43,272 nucleotides of DNA from Clostridiales bacterium (GTDB lineage Bacteria; Bacillota; Clostridia; Oscillospirales; Oscillospiraceae): NCBI GenBank assembly GCA_004558025.1, contig SFEG01000014.1, forward strand, positions 1 through 43,272. Reading direction: 5' to 3'. Both the position numbers and the translations under genes were made by a program. Positions within the stretch are counted from its first letter, which is position 1, and every line of letters starts with the position of its first letter. Below the pieces are notes generated by a model, which was given only the letters and a program-made list of their open reading frames with translations, made no database searches and was not told the origin of the DNA. This document shows, piece by piece, positions 1-6,640 of this stretch.

Positions 1-314
1 GGTTCGAGCTGGCAGAGCGCCGTGATGAGCTGGCGCCTGAAGCTCGACTTCTCTTCCTTGAGCACCTCGCCGAGCATTCCCCACAGCGGGTCGGTATCCA
101 GCTTCGGGAACATCTCCCCTTCTCCGGTTCGTAACCACTGCTCGCTGACGCCATGCACGGCACAGATTGAAATGATCAGCCGCTCTGGGATTGGGTTTTG
201 CCCGCATTCATACGCAATGAATGTTCTTTTGGGGATTCCGAGCGATTCGGCAAATTTCTCCTGAGTCAGATTCAGAGCTTTACGTGCCTCTTTTATTCGC
301 GTTTGCAAGTCCAT
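1..314 (-). CDS. XRE-family phage repressor, N-terminal part (runs off the left edge)
   Basis: The first 104 codons of a minus-strand gene are visible; its 3' end lies outside the window. The start is the ATG at 314, preceded by a strong GGAGGTGAT site (318-326). Residues 1-60 form a classic Cro/CI helix-turn-helix: MDLQTRIKEARKALNLTQ, then FAESLGIPKRTFIAYECG, then GVSEQWLRTGEGEMF. This marks an XRE-family DNA-binding repressor. It lies divergent to the early operon and its promoter overlaps the operators, as expected of an autoregulated lysogeny repressor. The leader is only about 12 nt, reminiscent of lambda PRM. The family call is from the motif; the role as immunity repressor is inferred from position. 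Confidence 0.88.
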   Translation of the reverse strand, partial: MDLQTRIKEARKALNLTQEKFAESLGIPKRTFIAYECGQNPIPERLIISICAVHGVSEQWLRTGEGEMFPKLDTDPLWGMLGEVLKEEKSSFRRQLITALCQLE

Positions 315-332
315 ATTATCACCTCCGTATAT

Positions 333-361
333 ATTATAACATAGGATGTAATTTTTGTCAA
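333..361 (-). promoter_or_regulatory. Leftward promoter of the repressor
   Basis: Read on the minus strand, TTGACA (361-356) and TATAAT (338-333) are separated by exactly 17 nt, both at full consensus. The expected start near 326 places the ribosome binding site of the repressor almost at the 5' end. Operator O1 lies inside the spacer. Confidence 0.85.
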
Positions 362-435
362 GTATTTTTTAAAAACCTCTTGACAAATCTTACATGATAT
401 GATATAATAGTATCAGAGAAAGATACATGGTATGT
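339..435. promoter_or_regulatory. Three ACAT-N3-ATGT operators of the genetic switch
   Basis: Three copies of an 11-bp dyad occur: O1 ACAT-AGG-ATGT (339-349), inside the repressor promoter; O2 ACAT-GAT-ATGA (392-402), inside the early promoter, one base off; O3 ACAT-GGT-ATGT (425-435), just downstream of the early start site. Centres are 53 and 33 bp apart. The symmetry and position fit binding sites for the adjacent XRE repressor. The dyads are seen in the sequence; the binding is inferred. Confidence 0.7.
380..408 (+). promoter_or_regulatory. Rightward early promoter
   Basis: TTGACA (380-385) and TATAAT (403-408) are 17 nt apart, both at full consensus. It points into the early operon. Its spacer (TTACATGATATGA) closely resembles that of the divergent repressor promoter, so both share a regulator-binding sequence (O2). 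Transcription probably starts near 415. Confidence 0.87.
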
Positions 436-462
436 AAATTCGACATCATGCCATGTTATGAG

Positions 463-535
463 GAGGTGATAGGGTTGGAACGGGCATATAAAACAGCCCA
501 CCGGGCTGATAAGGAAAAGTACGGCAGGCTGCTGC
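463..535 (+). repeat. 73-bp direct repeat, copy 1
   Basis: This segment is repeated at 1115-1187 with 71 of 73 bases identical (differences at 470 and 496). It holds a strong ribosome binding site (GGAGGTGA, 462-469), a TTG five nt later (475) and an open frame beginning LERAYKTAHRADKEKYG. A 6-bp hairpin, CAGCCC-ACC-GGGCTG, lies at 494-508. Here the frame runs on without a stop into the gene at 559. It could be a translated leader, an N-terminal extension of that gene, or a regulatory RNA. Confidence 0.85.
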
Positions 536-558
536 AATGTCAAGGAGGAGTAAACATT

Positions 559-1089
559 ATGTTAGTAGAAAAGGATTTTACAAAAATCTGGAAAATCGCA
601 GCGAACTACAGCGACAGGAACGAAGTCGGAGAAGAGTTTATCGCGTTTGCAAACCGTATGGTCGGTTTCTTCAAGAAGATCACATATTCGCATATGTTTT
701 ACGAATATTCAGCTCTTCTTGGTATAAACGATAAAGAAGAAATCACCGAACTGCTTAACGATTACTCGTTCGAATCAGACGATACGGATTGGAATGTTGA
801 TGAATACAATATGCTTCACATCGACTTCGATACCTTGTCCGAGTTCGACATCTGGCTCAGACGGAAGTATAAGGGTAACATACTCAAGGCACAGCAGAGG
901 CGCAGAAACAGTAAGTATAATGACGATATGCAGAGCGGATGCAGCGCGCTTCTCAAAACTATGCCGACCGAAAAACTGGTTGAAGAGCTTGCAACCCGAA
1001 AGAATGTTCAGACATACCCTGTCGGATCGGATAAGAAAATCAAAGTCAAGGTTAGAGGCGCGGCTGTTGTGCTTGTCATTGCAGAATGA
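559..1089 (+). CDS. Unknown early protein, first gene of the early operon
   Basis: This 176-residue protein is the first product of the rightward early transcript. I do not recognise a family. It is charged and mostly helical in appearance, with an acidic middle (SFESDDTDWNVDEYNMLHID) and a basic patch (LKAQQRRRNSKYN). The start at 559 is favoured by AAGGAGG at 542-548. An alternative is TTG 475, which has its own good site and would add 28 residues from the 73-bp repeat. The DNA here is more AT-rich than in the late genes. The product could be a regulator or host-takeover protein, but nothing in the sequence decides this. Confidence 0.7.
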   Translation: MLVEKDFTKIWKIAANYSDRNEVGEEFIAFANRMVGFFKKITYSHMFYEYSALLGINDKEEITELLNDYSFESDDTDWNVDEYNMLHIDFDTLSEFDIWLRRKYKGNILKAQQRRRNSKYNDDMQSGCSALLKTMPTEKLVEELATRKNVQTYPVGSDKKIKVKVRGAAVVLVIAE

Positions 1090-1114
1090 ATGCCTTGCCA
1101 TAGATAAACGAAAA

Positions 1115-1187
1115 GAGGTGAGAGGGTTGGAACGGGCATATAAAACATCCCACCGGGCTGATAAGGAAAAGTACGGCAGGCTGCTGC
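1115..1187 (+). repeat. 73-bp direct repeat, copy 2
   Basis: Near-exact copy of 463-535, offset by 652 bp. It keeps the GAGGTGA site and the TTG (1127). One of its two changes (1148, G to T) breaks a pair in the hairpin and turns Ala into Ser in the encoded frame. From TTG 1127 an open frame runs 67 codons to 1330, but that stretch lies opposite a better supported minus-strand gene. The conserved ribosome site and start in both copies argue that the repeat is translated. Confidence 0.85.
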
Positions 1188-1232
1188 GGGTGACCGCGAC
1201 GAAAACGATGCAGGTCAGAATGTATGAAAGGG

Positions 1233-1448
1233 CTACGGTCTTCGTACCGTTAACCGGTTGTCTGGCAGTCGCTCAATACACCAGTTCGTCCGAACTTCCG
1301 CACGGTCTGCGGTTAGATCATATTCCATGATCAGCCCGCAGGTGTAAGTCACCCTCGTGATAATGCGATCCGCTTTCTGAATCGACTCGGTCTTGGCAGT
1401 AGCGAGGTCGGCTTCAGGCGGAAAAACAATATTCACGTTAGCGTTCAT
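1233..1448 (-). CDS. Small antisense-oriented protein, unknown
   Basis: A 71-residue minus-strand gene inside the rightward early operon. The ATG at 1448 is preceded by GGAGGTGATTAT and, further up, by a consensus promoter (1471-1499), so it appears to be an independent unit with a leader of about 16 nt. The product (starting MNANVNIVFPPEADLATAKT) has no motif I recognise; it looks like a small soluble protein with one or two Cys. Its transcript would run against the early operon and through repeat copy 2, so it may act partly by antisense or collision. The competing plus-strand frame over 1127-1330 is the main alternative reading. Confidence 0.6.
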   Translation of the reverse strand: MNANVNIVFPPEADLATAKTESIQKADRIITRVTYTCGLIMEYDLTADRAEVRTNWCIERLPDNRLTVRRP

Positions 1449-1470
1449 ATAATCACCTCCATTTGAGTTG

Positions 1471-1499
1471 ATTATACCACGAAATTCATCAAAAGTCAA
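1471..1499 (-). promoter_or_regulatory. Minus-strand promoter of the 71-aa gene
   Basis: On the minus strand, TTGACT (1499-1494), a 17-nt spacer and TATAAT (1476-1471). It shares the GTGGTATAAT core and flanks with the second minus-strand promoter at 2741-2769. Its -35 region overlaps the ribosome site of the plus-strand gene at 1511. Confidence 0.7.
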
Positions 1500-1510
1500 G
1501 GAGGATAAAC

Positions 1511-1678
1511 ATGAGAACAAAGAACGAAGCCGAGAAGATAATCGAGACCGCGATGAAGATCGTCAACGCGATTCCGGACAACATGACCGATACCGAGAGA
1601 AGCTACATACTCGGAATCATCGACGGCATGAACGCGTTCAAGTCGATGCACAAGGACGCGCCGGAGAAGACGGCATGA
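1511..1678 (+). CDS. Small helical early protein, unknown
   Basis: A 55-residue protein with AAGGAGG at 1498-1504 and ATG at 1511. The sequence (MRTKNEAEKIIETAMKIVNA at the start, then TERSYILGIIDGMNAFKSMH) looks like two amphipathic helices. The stop overlaps the next start (ATGA at 1675), indicating translational coupling. No family is recognised. The same -AGTCAAGGAGGA-TAAACA- leader occurs before the gene at 559. Confidence 0.7.
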   Translation: MRTKNEAEKIIETAMKIVNAIPDNMTDTERSYILGIIDGMNAFKSMHKDAPEKTA

Positions 1679-1881
1679 AGACCCGGGTCAATCCCCGGGT
1701 CGGGACGGTCAGATACCGCGACGCGGACGGGAACATGACCGGCTTTCAAAAGCCGGTCGGGCGCTCGTCTTCCGACACCGCGGCGCTCGAAAACCGGGCG
1801 CTGGACAAGCTCTATGGGATGTTCCTTTCAGAGAATACGGCGCTCGCGGAATACTTAAAGGAGATGGAAAACGATGGATAA
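1675..1881 (+). CDS. Small early protein, unknown
   Basis: A 68-residue protein coupled to the upstream gene by an ATGA overlap and overlapping the next gene by 8 nt. It begins MKTRVNPRVGTVRYRDADG and ends in an acidic helical segment (NTALAEYLKEMENDG). No conserved domain is recognised. The tight spacing and matching codon use support a real gene of the early operon. Confidence 0.68.
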   Translation: MKTRVNPRVGTVRYRDADGNMTGFQKPVGRSSSDTAALENRALDKLYGMFLSENTALAEYLKEMENDG

Positions 1882-2245
1882 GAATGAGGCATTCAAGGTC
1901 GCTTTCGCGGAATGTGACAAAGCGTTCTGCGCAGCGGTCAGTCGCAAGATCGAGCAGGGCTCACACGGAACGCTGATTATCGACTTCAACGCGAAACCGG
2001 TTTCCGGAGGGCTTGCCATGGGGCTCTACGAATTCGCGCTGGCTTGCGGATACGAACCGCGGTTCTGCGAAAAAGCGCGTTTCAACACGTCGGCGCGCTA
2101 CACCTTCGAGATTCAGAACGACGGCGGCTCGGTCGATTACATTTCGGTGATCAGAGAGTCGCCTGTGAAATTCAAAAAGGCGGAAAGGTGGTGCAAACAC
2201 AATGGAGCTGAAAAAGTCAGACGCAAACGCCGCGATGGTCGCTGA
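1874..2245 (+). CDS. Unknown early protein
   Basis: A 123-residue protein; the start at 1874 overlaps the end of the preceding gene. It contains four Cys (CDKAFC, ACGYEPRFC) and a basic C-terminus (EKVRRKRRDGR). The core alternates strands and helices (TLIIDFNAKPVSGGLAMGLY, then RYTFEIQND). I do not recognise a family. The last 44 nt overlap the following gene in another frame, so part of the basic tail may be shaped by the overlap. Confidence 0.65.
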   Translation: MDKNEAFKVAFAECDKAFCAAVSRKIEQGSHGTLIIDFNAKPVSGGLAMGLYEFALACGYEPRFCEKARFNTSARYTFEIQNDGGSVDYISVIRESPVKFKKAERWCKHNGAEKVRRKRRDGR

Positions 2246-2447
2246 GAAGCCGGTCCGGTTTCAGGGACGCGTCTACAAGCGGATAAACGCGATAATCGCG
2301 CGCCGGTTTGTCGGGAACGATCCGCGGACGATGGGCGATGTCGTAGACCAGCCGGAGAACACGCAGGTGCTCGTTGAGCTGTGCGACATGAACGCGAACT
2401 CGGTGACGGTGGCGCTTTTGAAGGATGTGGAACTCGTCGGGGAATGA
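2202..2447 (+). CDS. Small early protein, unknown
   Basis: An 81-residue protein that begins within the end of the previous gene and ends in an ATGA overlap with the next (2444). The central part (RFQGRVYKRINAIIARRF) is basic, and the C-terminal half (VLVELCDMNANSVTVALLKD) looks like beta strands. It could be a small SH3-like or nucleic-acid-binding fold, but this is a guess from pattern only. Confidence 0.62.
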   Translation: MELKKSDANAAMVAEKPVRFQGRVYKRINAIIARRFVGNDPRTMGDVVDQPENTQVLVELCDMNANSVTVALLKDVELVGE

Positions 2448-2668
2448 AAACGTGGTATAACTACGGTCGTGCCGACAACGGACGCGCGAACGAGTTCCGG
2501 ATCATCCTCGAGGACGGAGGAATCCCGCTGATACTTTACCGGGCGTTCTGGAATCCGAAGCGCGGGACTTACAGGCTGTATCCGCACACGGTGTTCGTGC
2601 CGGGCGAGTACAGGTTTGAGCCGTTCGTTCTCCGAATGAGCGAGGTCGAGCGAAAGAAAAGGCTCTGA
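2444..2668 (+). CDS. Small early protein, unknown
   Basis: A 74-residue protein coupled to the previous gene through ATGA. It is rich in aromatic residues (MKTWYNYGRA, LILYRAFWNPKRGTYRLY), suggesting a compact beta-rich fold. The stop codon (2666-2668) lies inside the hairpin that serves as terminator for a minus-strand RNA, so the 3' end of this gene is antisense to that RNA. No family is recognised. Confidence 0.62.
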   Translation: MKTWYNYGRADNGRANEFRIILEDGGIPLILYRAFWNPKRGTYRLYPHTVFVPGEYRFEPFVLRMSEVERKKRL

Positions 2669-2684
2669 GCGCGAACTCAGAGCC
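2657..2684 (-). terminator. Intrinsic terminator of the minus-strand small RNA
   Basis: On the minus strand a perfect 9-bp stem (GGCTCTGAG / CTCAGAGCC, 2684-2676 with 2669-2661) with a 6-nt loop is followed by TTTT then CTTTC. There is no T tract on the plus side, so it should act leftward only. Confidence 0.75.
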
Positions 2685-2734
2685 AGAAAGAGAGTCGAAT
2701 GGATACCCTGTGAGGGGCACATAGTACCACCGAC
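2657..2734 (-). ncRNA. Candidate 80-nt small RNA on the minus strand
   Basis: Between a consensus minus-strand promoter (2741-2769) and a perfect intrinsic terminator (2657-2684) lies a short transcript with no sensible reading frame. Inside it a small hairpin, CCCT-CAC-AGGG, can form. The 3' end pairs with the end of the gene at 2444-2668 and the body covers the 136-nt gap before 2805. Promoter, size and terminator are those of a stand-alone bacterial small RNA. Its target is unknown. Confidence 0.62.
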
Positions 2735-2740
2735 ATGTAC

Positions 2741-2769
2741 ATTATACCACAATTCAGGCAAAAAGTCAA
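2741..2769 (-). promoter_or_regulatory. Minus-strand promoter of the small RNA
   Basis: TTGACT (2769-2764), a 17-nt spacer and TATAAT (2746-2741) on the minus strand. Sequence and arrangement closely match the promoter at 1471-1499, suggesting the two minus-strand units are expressed together. Confidence 0.7.
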
Positions 2770-2804
2770 GGATATTAAAAAATATTTTCAAAGGAGAGTT
2801 GAAG

Positions 2805-3041
2805 ATGGAACAGAAATTACTGAGGGACGTGACCGCCGAGGAGATGCGCGAGCACTTCGACGCGGTCGAGGAGGCGGCGAGACTGCGTGAACAGCTCGCC
2901 GCGATGAAGGCGAAACTCGTCTCGATGGCGCAGGAAGCCGCGAGACGCGAGTCAGAGCTCGATGTCACGCTCGAGATTGTGCACAACGATTTCGGGCGGT
3001 ACGGAGAGATTGTCTTCGGAGGCGCAATAATCGGGAGATGA
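2805..3041 (+). CDS. Small coiled-coil early protein
   Basis: A 78-residue protein, with AAGGAGA at 2791-2797 and ATG at 2805. Residues 10-50 are a continuous charged helix of coiled-coil type (EEAARLREQLAAMKAKLVSM). It follows the 136-nt non-coding stretch holding the small-RNA promoter, then couples to the next gene through ATGA (3038). Function unknown; an oligomeric adaptor is possible. Confidence 0.7.
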   Translation: MEQKLLRDVTAEEMREHFDAVEEAARLREQLAAMKAKLVSMAQEAARRESELDVTLEIVHNDFGRYGEIVFGGAIIGR

Positions 3042-3403
3042 GCAGACCGAGCAGGGATTACATCATAAGGCGCGGCGTGATTGCGAATGACGCTTACCTG
3101 TACTGGCTGAACGGTCACACGATTTCGGACACAGCCGAGTGCTTCGGAATGTCGCGCGATGAGATGTCACTATACATTAAGTCCGAGCGCGAGCGCGACA
3201 ACAAGGCGGCTGAAGCCGGAGTGAAGATCAAACGCGAGTTCTCGCCGGTCAGCTTTGAGTCGCCGACGCGCTGGATGAGCGACGAGGAAATCCGGCGCGA
3301 CTGGCGGCTCGCCGCGGACAAGCAGCGGCAGGTCGCGATACTCGCACAGATGAACGGGCTTTCGCCGCTGGCGATTGAGAAGATCATCGGAGGGACGGCA
3401 TGA
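3038..3403 (+). CDS. Probable helix-turn-helix early protein
   Basis: A 121-residue basic protein. Residues 15-45 (YLYWLNGHTISDTAECFGMS, RDEMSLYIK) resemble a sigma-like or homeodomain-like helix-turn-helix in which a cell or phage repeatedly tests a short recognition helix. The C-terminal part (WRLAADKQRQVAILAQMNGL) is helical. It is coupled to its neighbours at both ends by ATGA overlaps. A DNA-binding role is inferred from the pattern and not certain. Confidence 0.6.
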   Translation: MSRPSRDYIIRRGVIANDAYLYWLNGHTISDTAECFGMSRDEMSLYIKSERERDNKAAEAGVKIKREFSPVSFESPTRWMSDEEIRRDWRLAADKQRQVAILAQMNGLSPLAIEKIIGGTA

Positions 3404-3651
3404 GTTATTTTGACGGAAAGCTCGGGTACGATGTGCTGCTTGACCGGGTGTACATCGAGCGCGGGACAGTCTTCGGCGAAACGCTGGTGCACTGGCTCCA
3501 GAACGGCGAGCGGATCATGATAAAGAAGCAGAACGCCTGGACGACGGCGATACTGAGGCGAGACCTTGGCGGCTGGTTTCTCGAGGCGAGGGGGATAAAA
3601 GACCCCAGAAGATTTGAGGGACGCCGGGCGAGGGCTCGGCGCGATGAATGA
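3400..3651 (+). CDS. Small early protein, DUF5348-like pattern
   Basis: An 83-residue protein. The stretch GTVFGETLVHWLQNGERIMI followed by WTTAILRRDLGGWFLEARG has the layout of small beta-barrel DUF5348-type proteins (a G-x-x-I segment, a central Trp, then a G-W/Y-F/Y-L strand). I hold this only loosely. The C-terminus is basic (RRFEGRRARARRDE). It is coupled upstream by ATGA and overlaps the next open frame slightly. Confidence 0.58.
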   Translation: MSYFDGKLGYDVLLDRVYIERGTVFGETLVHWLQNGERIMIKKQNAWTTAILRRDLGGWFLEARGIKDPRRFEGRRARARRDE

Positions 3652-3667
3652 AAGAGAGGAATTTTAC

Positions 3668-3931
3668 ATGGGTTATCCGATAGGAACAAGAGTCAGAGTC
3701 AGGCGCGATCTCGAGGTCGGCAAGACCTACGGCGATGAGCGCAGCGAAGTACCGGTTCAAGTAGAAGGAGGGATGGCGCGGATGCGCGGCAAGGTCACGA
3801 CGATCACGGACAATGAGGGCGCGGACTACGGCGTCTACAAGCTCGGCGACGATGGATTCTTTTACAATCGGCAGATGTTTGACGTTCTGCCGCCGGAGAG
3901 AACGGAGGCGAAGGCTACATGGATGATATGA
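3668..3931 (+). CDS. Small SH3-like early protein, unknown
   Basis: An 87-residue protein. I chose ATG 3668 because GAGAGGA (3653-3659) lies at the right distance; ATG 3644 is in frame upstream but has no good site. The pattern GTRVRVRRDLEVGKTYGD, then MRGKVTTITDN, then YKLGDDGFFYN looks like a small beta barrel of SH3/KOW type, as found in many phage early operons. The C-terminus overlaps the next gene by 13 nt. Confidence 0.6.
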   Translation: MGYPIGTRVRVRRDLEVGKTYGDERSEVPVQVEGGMARMRGKVTTITDNEGADYGVYKLGDDGFFYNRQMFDVLPPERTEAKATWMI

Positions 3932-5010
3932 TCGAAACGAGCGGGCGCGAGGTCACGCCCGATGTGCTCGAGGCGAGGGAGGTGCACGCCGAGATAATGG
4001 CGTCGAAGAAAACGGTGGCACTCGGAATCTACGAGCTTGCCCGCGGGCTGAAACGGATGCGCGACGATGAGCTTTACAAGGAACTCGGGTTCGACGACTT
4101 CCGCGACTACTGCGAGAAAATGGCGAAGGTCAACGCCTCGCAGGCGTACAAGTACATAAGGACTTATGAGAGTCTGGGCGACGCCGCTTTACAGTCGGCC
4201 GGAAGTCTCGGCATTGAGAAGCTCTTTTTGGTAACACAGCTCCCGCCGGAGGAGAGAGGCGACGCGCTGGGCGAGCCCGGAAAGATCGAGGGGATGAGCG
4301 TGAAGGAGCTCCGCGAGTTCGTCGCGAAGGCGAGACAGTGGGGAGATCAGCTGACGTTCCTTGAGCATGAGTTAGAGGCTTCGGACGATGACCGGCGCGA
4401 GGCTGAGGAAAAGCTCGAGGAGGTCACGAAGAAGCTCGCGGCGGTGGAAGAGGAGAGTCAGCGGAAGTTAAGCAATCAGTATAGCGCGATGAACAGTCAG
4501 CTCGAGGAGCTGAAAGCCGAGCACGCGCGAAAAATCTCGGAAATGAAGATCGAGCACGCGAAGGCATGCGCTTCTATCGCGGCTGAGCAGGCGGACAAGC
4601 GCCCGGTCAGACACGCTGCGGATGACGAGCTCCGTGCGGCGCGTGAGGAGGGCAGAAAAGCCGGAAAGCGCGAGGGCGAGGAAGAACTCGAGAAGCAGAA
4701 AAAAGCGTTCGAGGAGCTTCAGAAACAGCTCTCGGGGGTCAATTCCGGGGAGAGCCCGACGCGCGAATATGACATCGAGAGCACGTTTCTGTTCTTTATT
4801 GACCAGATGGAGCTGGTGTTTGATAATTTCGAGGACGCGCTTTTTGAAGGCTCTTGCGGATACGATCTCAACCGAGCGGAGCGCGACAAGTGGACGGGCG
4901 AGATATTCGCGAAAATGCACAACTTCATCCGGGACACCTCAAAGCGGAACAGCGAGACCGAGGTCACGGAGCGGGACATCGAGGAGTACAAGAAAAGAGA
5001 GAGCAGATGA
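3919..5010 (+). CDS. DUF3102-like phage protein with long coiled coil
   Basis: A 363-residue protein. The N-terminal ~110 residues carry YKELGFDDFRDYCEKMAKVN followed by QAYKYIRTYE, which matches the ParB-like helical module of DUF3102-type phage proteins. Residues about 135-270 are a highly charged coiled coil (KLEEVTKKLAAVEEESQRKL). A C-terminal globular part (about 285-350) includes FLFFIDQMELVFDNFEDALF. DUF3102 proteins are common in early regions of Firmicutes phages, but their role is not known; DNA binding is plausible. The start overlaps the previous gene by 13 nt, and the stop overlaps the next start through ATGA. Confidence 0.78.
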   Translation: MDDMIETSGREVTPDVLEAREVHAEIMASKKTVALGIYELARGLKRMRDDELYKELGFDDFRDYCEKMAKVNASQAYKYIRTYESLGDAALQSAGSLGIEKLFLVTQLPPEERGDALGEPGKIEGMSVKELREFVAKARQWGDQLTFLEHELEASDDDRREAEEKLEEVTKKLAAVEEESQRKLSNQYSAMNSQLEELKAEHARKISEMKIEHAKACASIAAEQADKRPVRHAADDELRAAREEGRKAGKREGEEELEKQKKAFEELQKQLSGVNSGESPTREYDIESTFLFFIDQMELVFDNFEDALFEGSCGYDLNRAERDKWTGEIFAKMHNFIRDTSKRNSETEVTERDIEEYKKRESR

Positions 5011-5801
5011 TCTGGACGAAGCAGAAGATTGAAGCCTTCTGGGCGATGAAAGACCAAGGGTTCTCGCTAGAGGAGATCGCGGCGGAGCTCGGCTGCACGA
5101 AAAGCGCGGCGCAGAACAAGGCGCACGAATTGAAGGTCAAGGAAAAAGCCCGGAAGGCAAATGCTGAAAAGGCAACAAACAAAACTAAGACGAAAAAGGA
5201 GAACGAGAAAATGGAAGTGGGCGCAAAACCGGAAGTCACAGAGGCTGAGAGAGAATACGATCCGACTCTGAAGGACGAATTTGCCGCGAAGCTCGCGGAG
5301 GAGGCGAAAAAGGCTGAAAACCTTCCTGCCGACACTGGCAAAAAGGTCGAGACGGTCGCGGAGGAGCATTTTGCGGGGATGCGCAATATGGTCGAGGACA
5401 AGAAAGTGACGCTGGGAACGACGGTGAGTACGTCGGACTTCACATGCACGACTGATGTCAAAAAAGTCGAAGTCAATCATTCTGCCGGGGGTGGCATAAC
5501 GATCACACGCGCGGAAATCCTCGATGCCGCGAAGGCAATTGTCACCGGCGAGAGGGAACAGCAGTACGGCAAGCCGGAGGACAATTTCCGGATGATCGGA
5601 AACTTATGGGAAATATATCTGAAAGCGAGATGCCTTGACAGCTGCGGCGGGCTTGACATTCTGCCGGAGGATGTGGCGATGATGATGTCGCTGCTGAAAA
5701 TCGCGCGGATCGCGAGCGGGAACTACAAGGCGGACAGCTTTGTTGATCTCGCCGGGTATGCTGCCTGCGCCGGGGAGTGCGCGGAGAGGAGTCGGAAATG
5801 A
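5007..5801 (+). CDS. HTH plus DUF6378-like protein
   Basis: A 264-residue protein. Residues 1-45 (WTKQKIEAFWAMKDQGFSLE then EIAAELGCTKSAAQNKAHEL) form a homeodomain/SANT-like DNA-binding helix set. A lysine- and glutamate-rich linker follows. The C-terminal ~90 residues (ILDAAKAIVTGEREQQYGKP, then DVAMMMSLLKIARIASG, then SFVDLAGYAACAGE) match the phage domain DUF6378. The two-part architecture suggests a DUF6378 domain tethered to DNA. DUF6378 has no settled function; its all-helical YG-P, K-aR and D-GY pattern recalls MazG-like folds, which is inference. ATGA couples it to both neighbours. Confidence 0.78.
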   Translation: MIWTKQKIEAFWAMKDQGFSLEEIAAELGCTKSAAQNKAHELKVKEKARKANAEKATNKTKTKKENEKMEVGAKPEVTEAEREYDPTLKDEFAAKLAEEAKKAENLPADTGKKVETVAEEHFAGMRNMVEDKKVTLGTTVSTSDFTCTTDVKKVEVNHSAGGGITITRAEILDAAKAIVTGEREQQYGKPEDNFRMIGNLWEIYLKARCLDSCGGLDILPEDVAMMMSLLKIARIASGNYKADSFVDLAGYAACAGECAERSRK

Positions 5802-6484
5802 CGCCCGCGGAACAGCTGAAGCTCGACATACGCCGCCAGAAGTCGATGGCGATGCGCTTCAAGAAACCGGCGCTCGCGGACATGGGGTATGAGAACCTCG
5901 TCGAGGGGCTGCGGACGATAATCGACGACTGCGACGAGATCAGATACTTCGTCGATAATGACGACGGCTCGGACGGCGGGCTGATGGCTTCGACTGATGG
6001 TGACGAAGACCTGGCGGAGGAGTTCAAGATGGCTTTCGTCGGAATCTCTGATGACGCCGACATGCTGTGGGAGCTGCTCGAGCGGGTGGATACTGACCTT
6101 GATGAGCAGACCTACAATGACTGCACCTGCGCGCTGATCGGAAACCGATACAACATGGTCGGCTTCGATGATTTCGAGGTCGACTATTACGCGCTGGTCG
6201 GCTACGAGTCTGAGCTCGCTCAGAGCGAGGCGGGCGAGCGGCTGATGCGGAAGACGAAAAAAGAGATGATCTCGACGATCGGGCAGTGCATGGGTGTGGC
6301 GATGGCTTATCAGGATTTAAGACTGCGGTTTGACTACCTGAAAGCCGCGATGGATGTGCAGATAGGGATTAACCTCGAGCTTCTGAAAGTCTCGAGGGAG
6401 ATTGACGAGGCGTATGAGAAAGAGGACTGGAGGACGCTTGAGCGGATGATCGGAAAGCTGCCCGAGCGCGCCTGGGTCGAGTGA
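5798..6484 (+). CDS. Unknown acidic early protein
   Basis: A 228-residue acidic protein. It begins MTPAEQLKLDIRRQKSMAMR and is helical throughout, with several Asp/Glu-rich loops (VDNDDGSDGG, RVDTDLDEQTYND) and a small Cys-containing stretch (NDCTCALIG). No family is recognised. The strong negative charge and helical repeats are compatible with a DNA-mimic or inhibitor role, but this is speculation. It is coupled upstream by ATGA and is followed by a small basic gene after 12 nt. Confidence 0.68.
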   Translation: MTPAEQLKLDIRRQKSMAMRFKKPALADMGYENLVEGLRTIIDDCDEIRYFVDNDDGSDGGLMASTDGDEDLAEEFKMAFVGISDDADMLWELLERVDTDLDEQTYNDCTCALIGNRYNMVGFDDFEVDYYALVGYESELAQSEAGERLMRKTKKEMISTIGQCMGVAMAYQDLRLRFDYLKAAMDVQIGINLELLKVSREIDEAYEKEDWRTLERMIGKLPERAWVE

Positions 6485-6496
6485 AAGGAGTATGTC

Positions 6497-6640
6497 ATGG
6501 AGAAGAAACCGAGGAGCGGGAAGAAGATTGTTTCGGCTGGAAGCGTCGCTGTGAAGAAGGGCACAAAGGTTGCCACGAAGAAGCGCGCCGTGAAGACGGC
6601 GCGCGCGACGGGAAAGCGGAAGGTGGATGATGGGCGGTGA
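6497..6640 (+). CDS. 47-residue histone-H1-like basic protein
   Basis: A short gene with AAAGGAG at 6484-6490 and ATG at 6497. About 17 of 47 residues are Lys or Arg, in alanine- and threonine-spaced runs (KKGTKVATKKRAVKTARAT), like histone H1 tails or bacterial HU-type extensions. It probably binds nucleic acid non-specifically. It overlaps the next gene by 14 nt. Confidence 0.62.
   Translation: MEKKPRSGKKIVSAGSVAVKKGTKVATKKRAVKTARATGKRKVDDGR

Noticed and set aside
1127..1330. A 67-codon plus-strand frame from TTG 1127 in repeat copy 2.
   Set aside because: It has a good ribosome site, but most of it lies opposite a minus-strand gene with its own consensus promoter and start. I kept only the repeat as a feature.
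4468..4920. Long minus-strand and third-frame open frames across 3900-5500 and the giant gene.
   Set aside because: They are mirror frames of GC-rich genes, biased to Arg, Leu and Ser, without ribosome sites.
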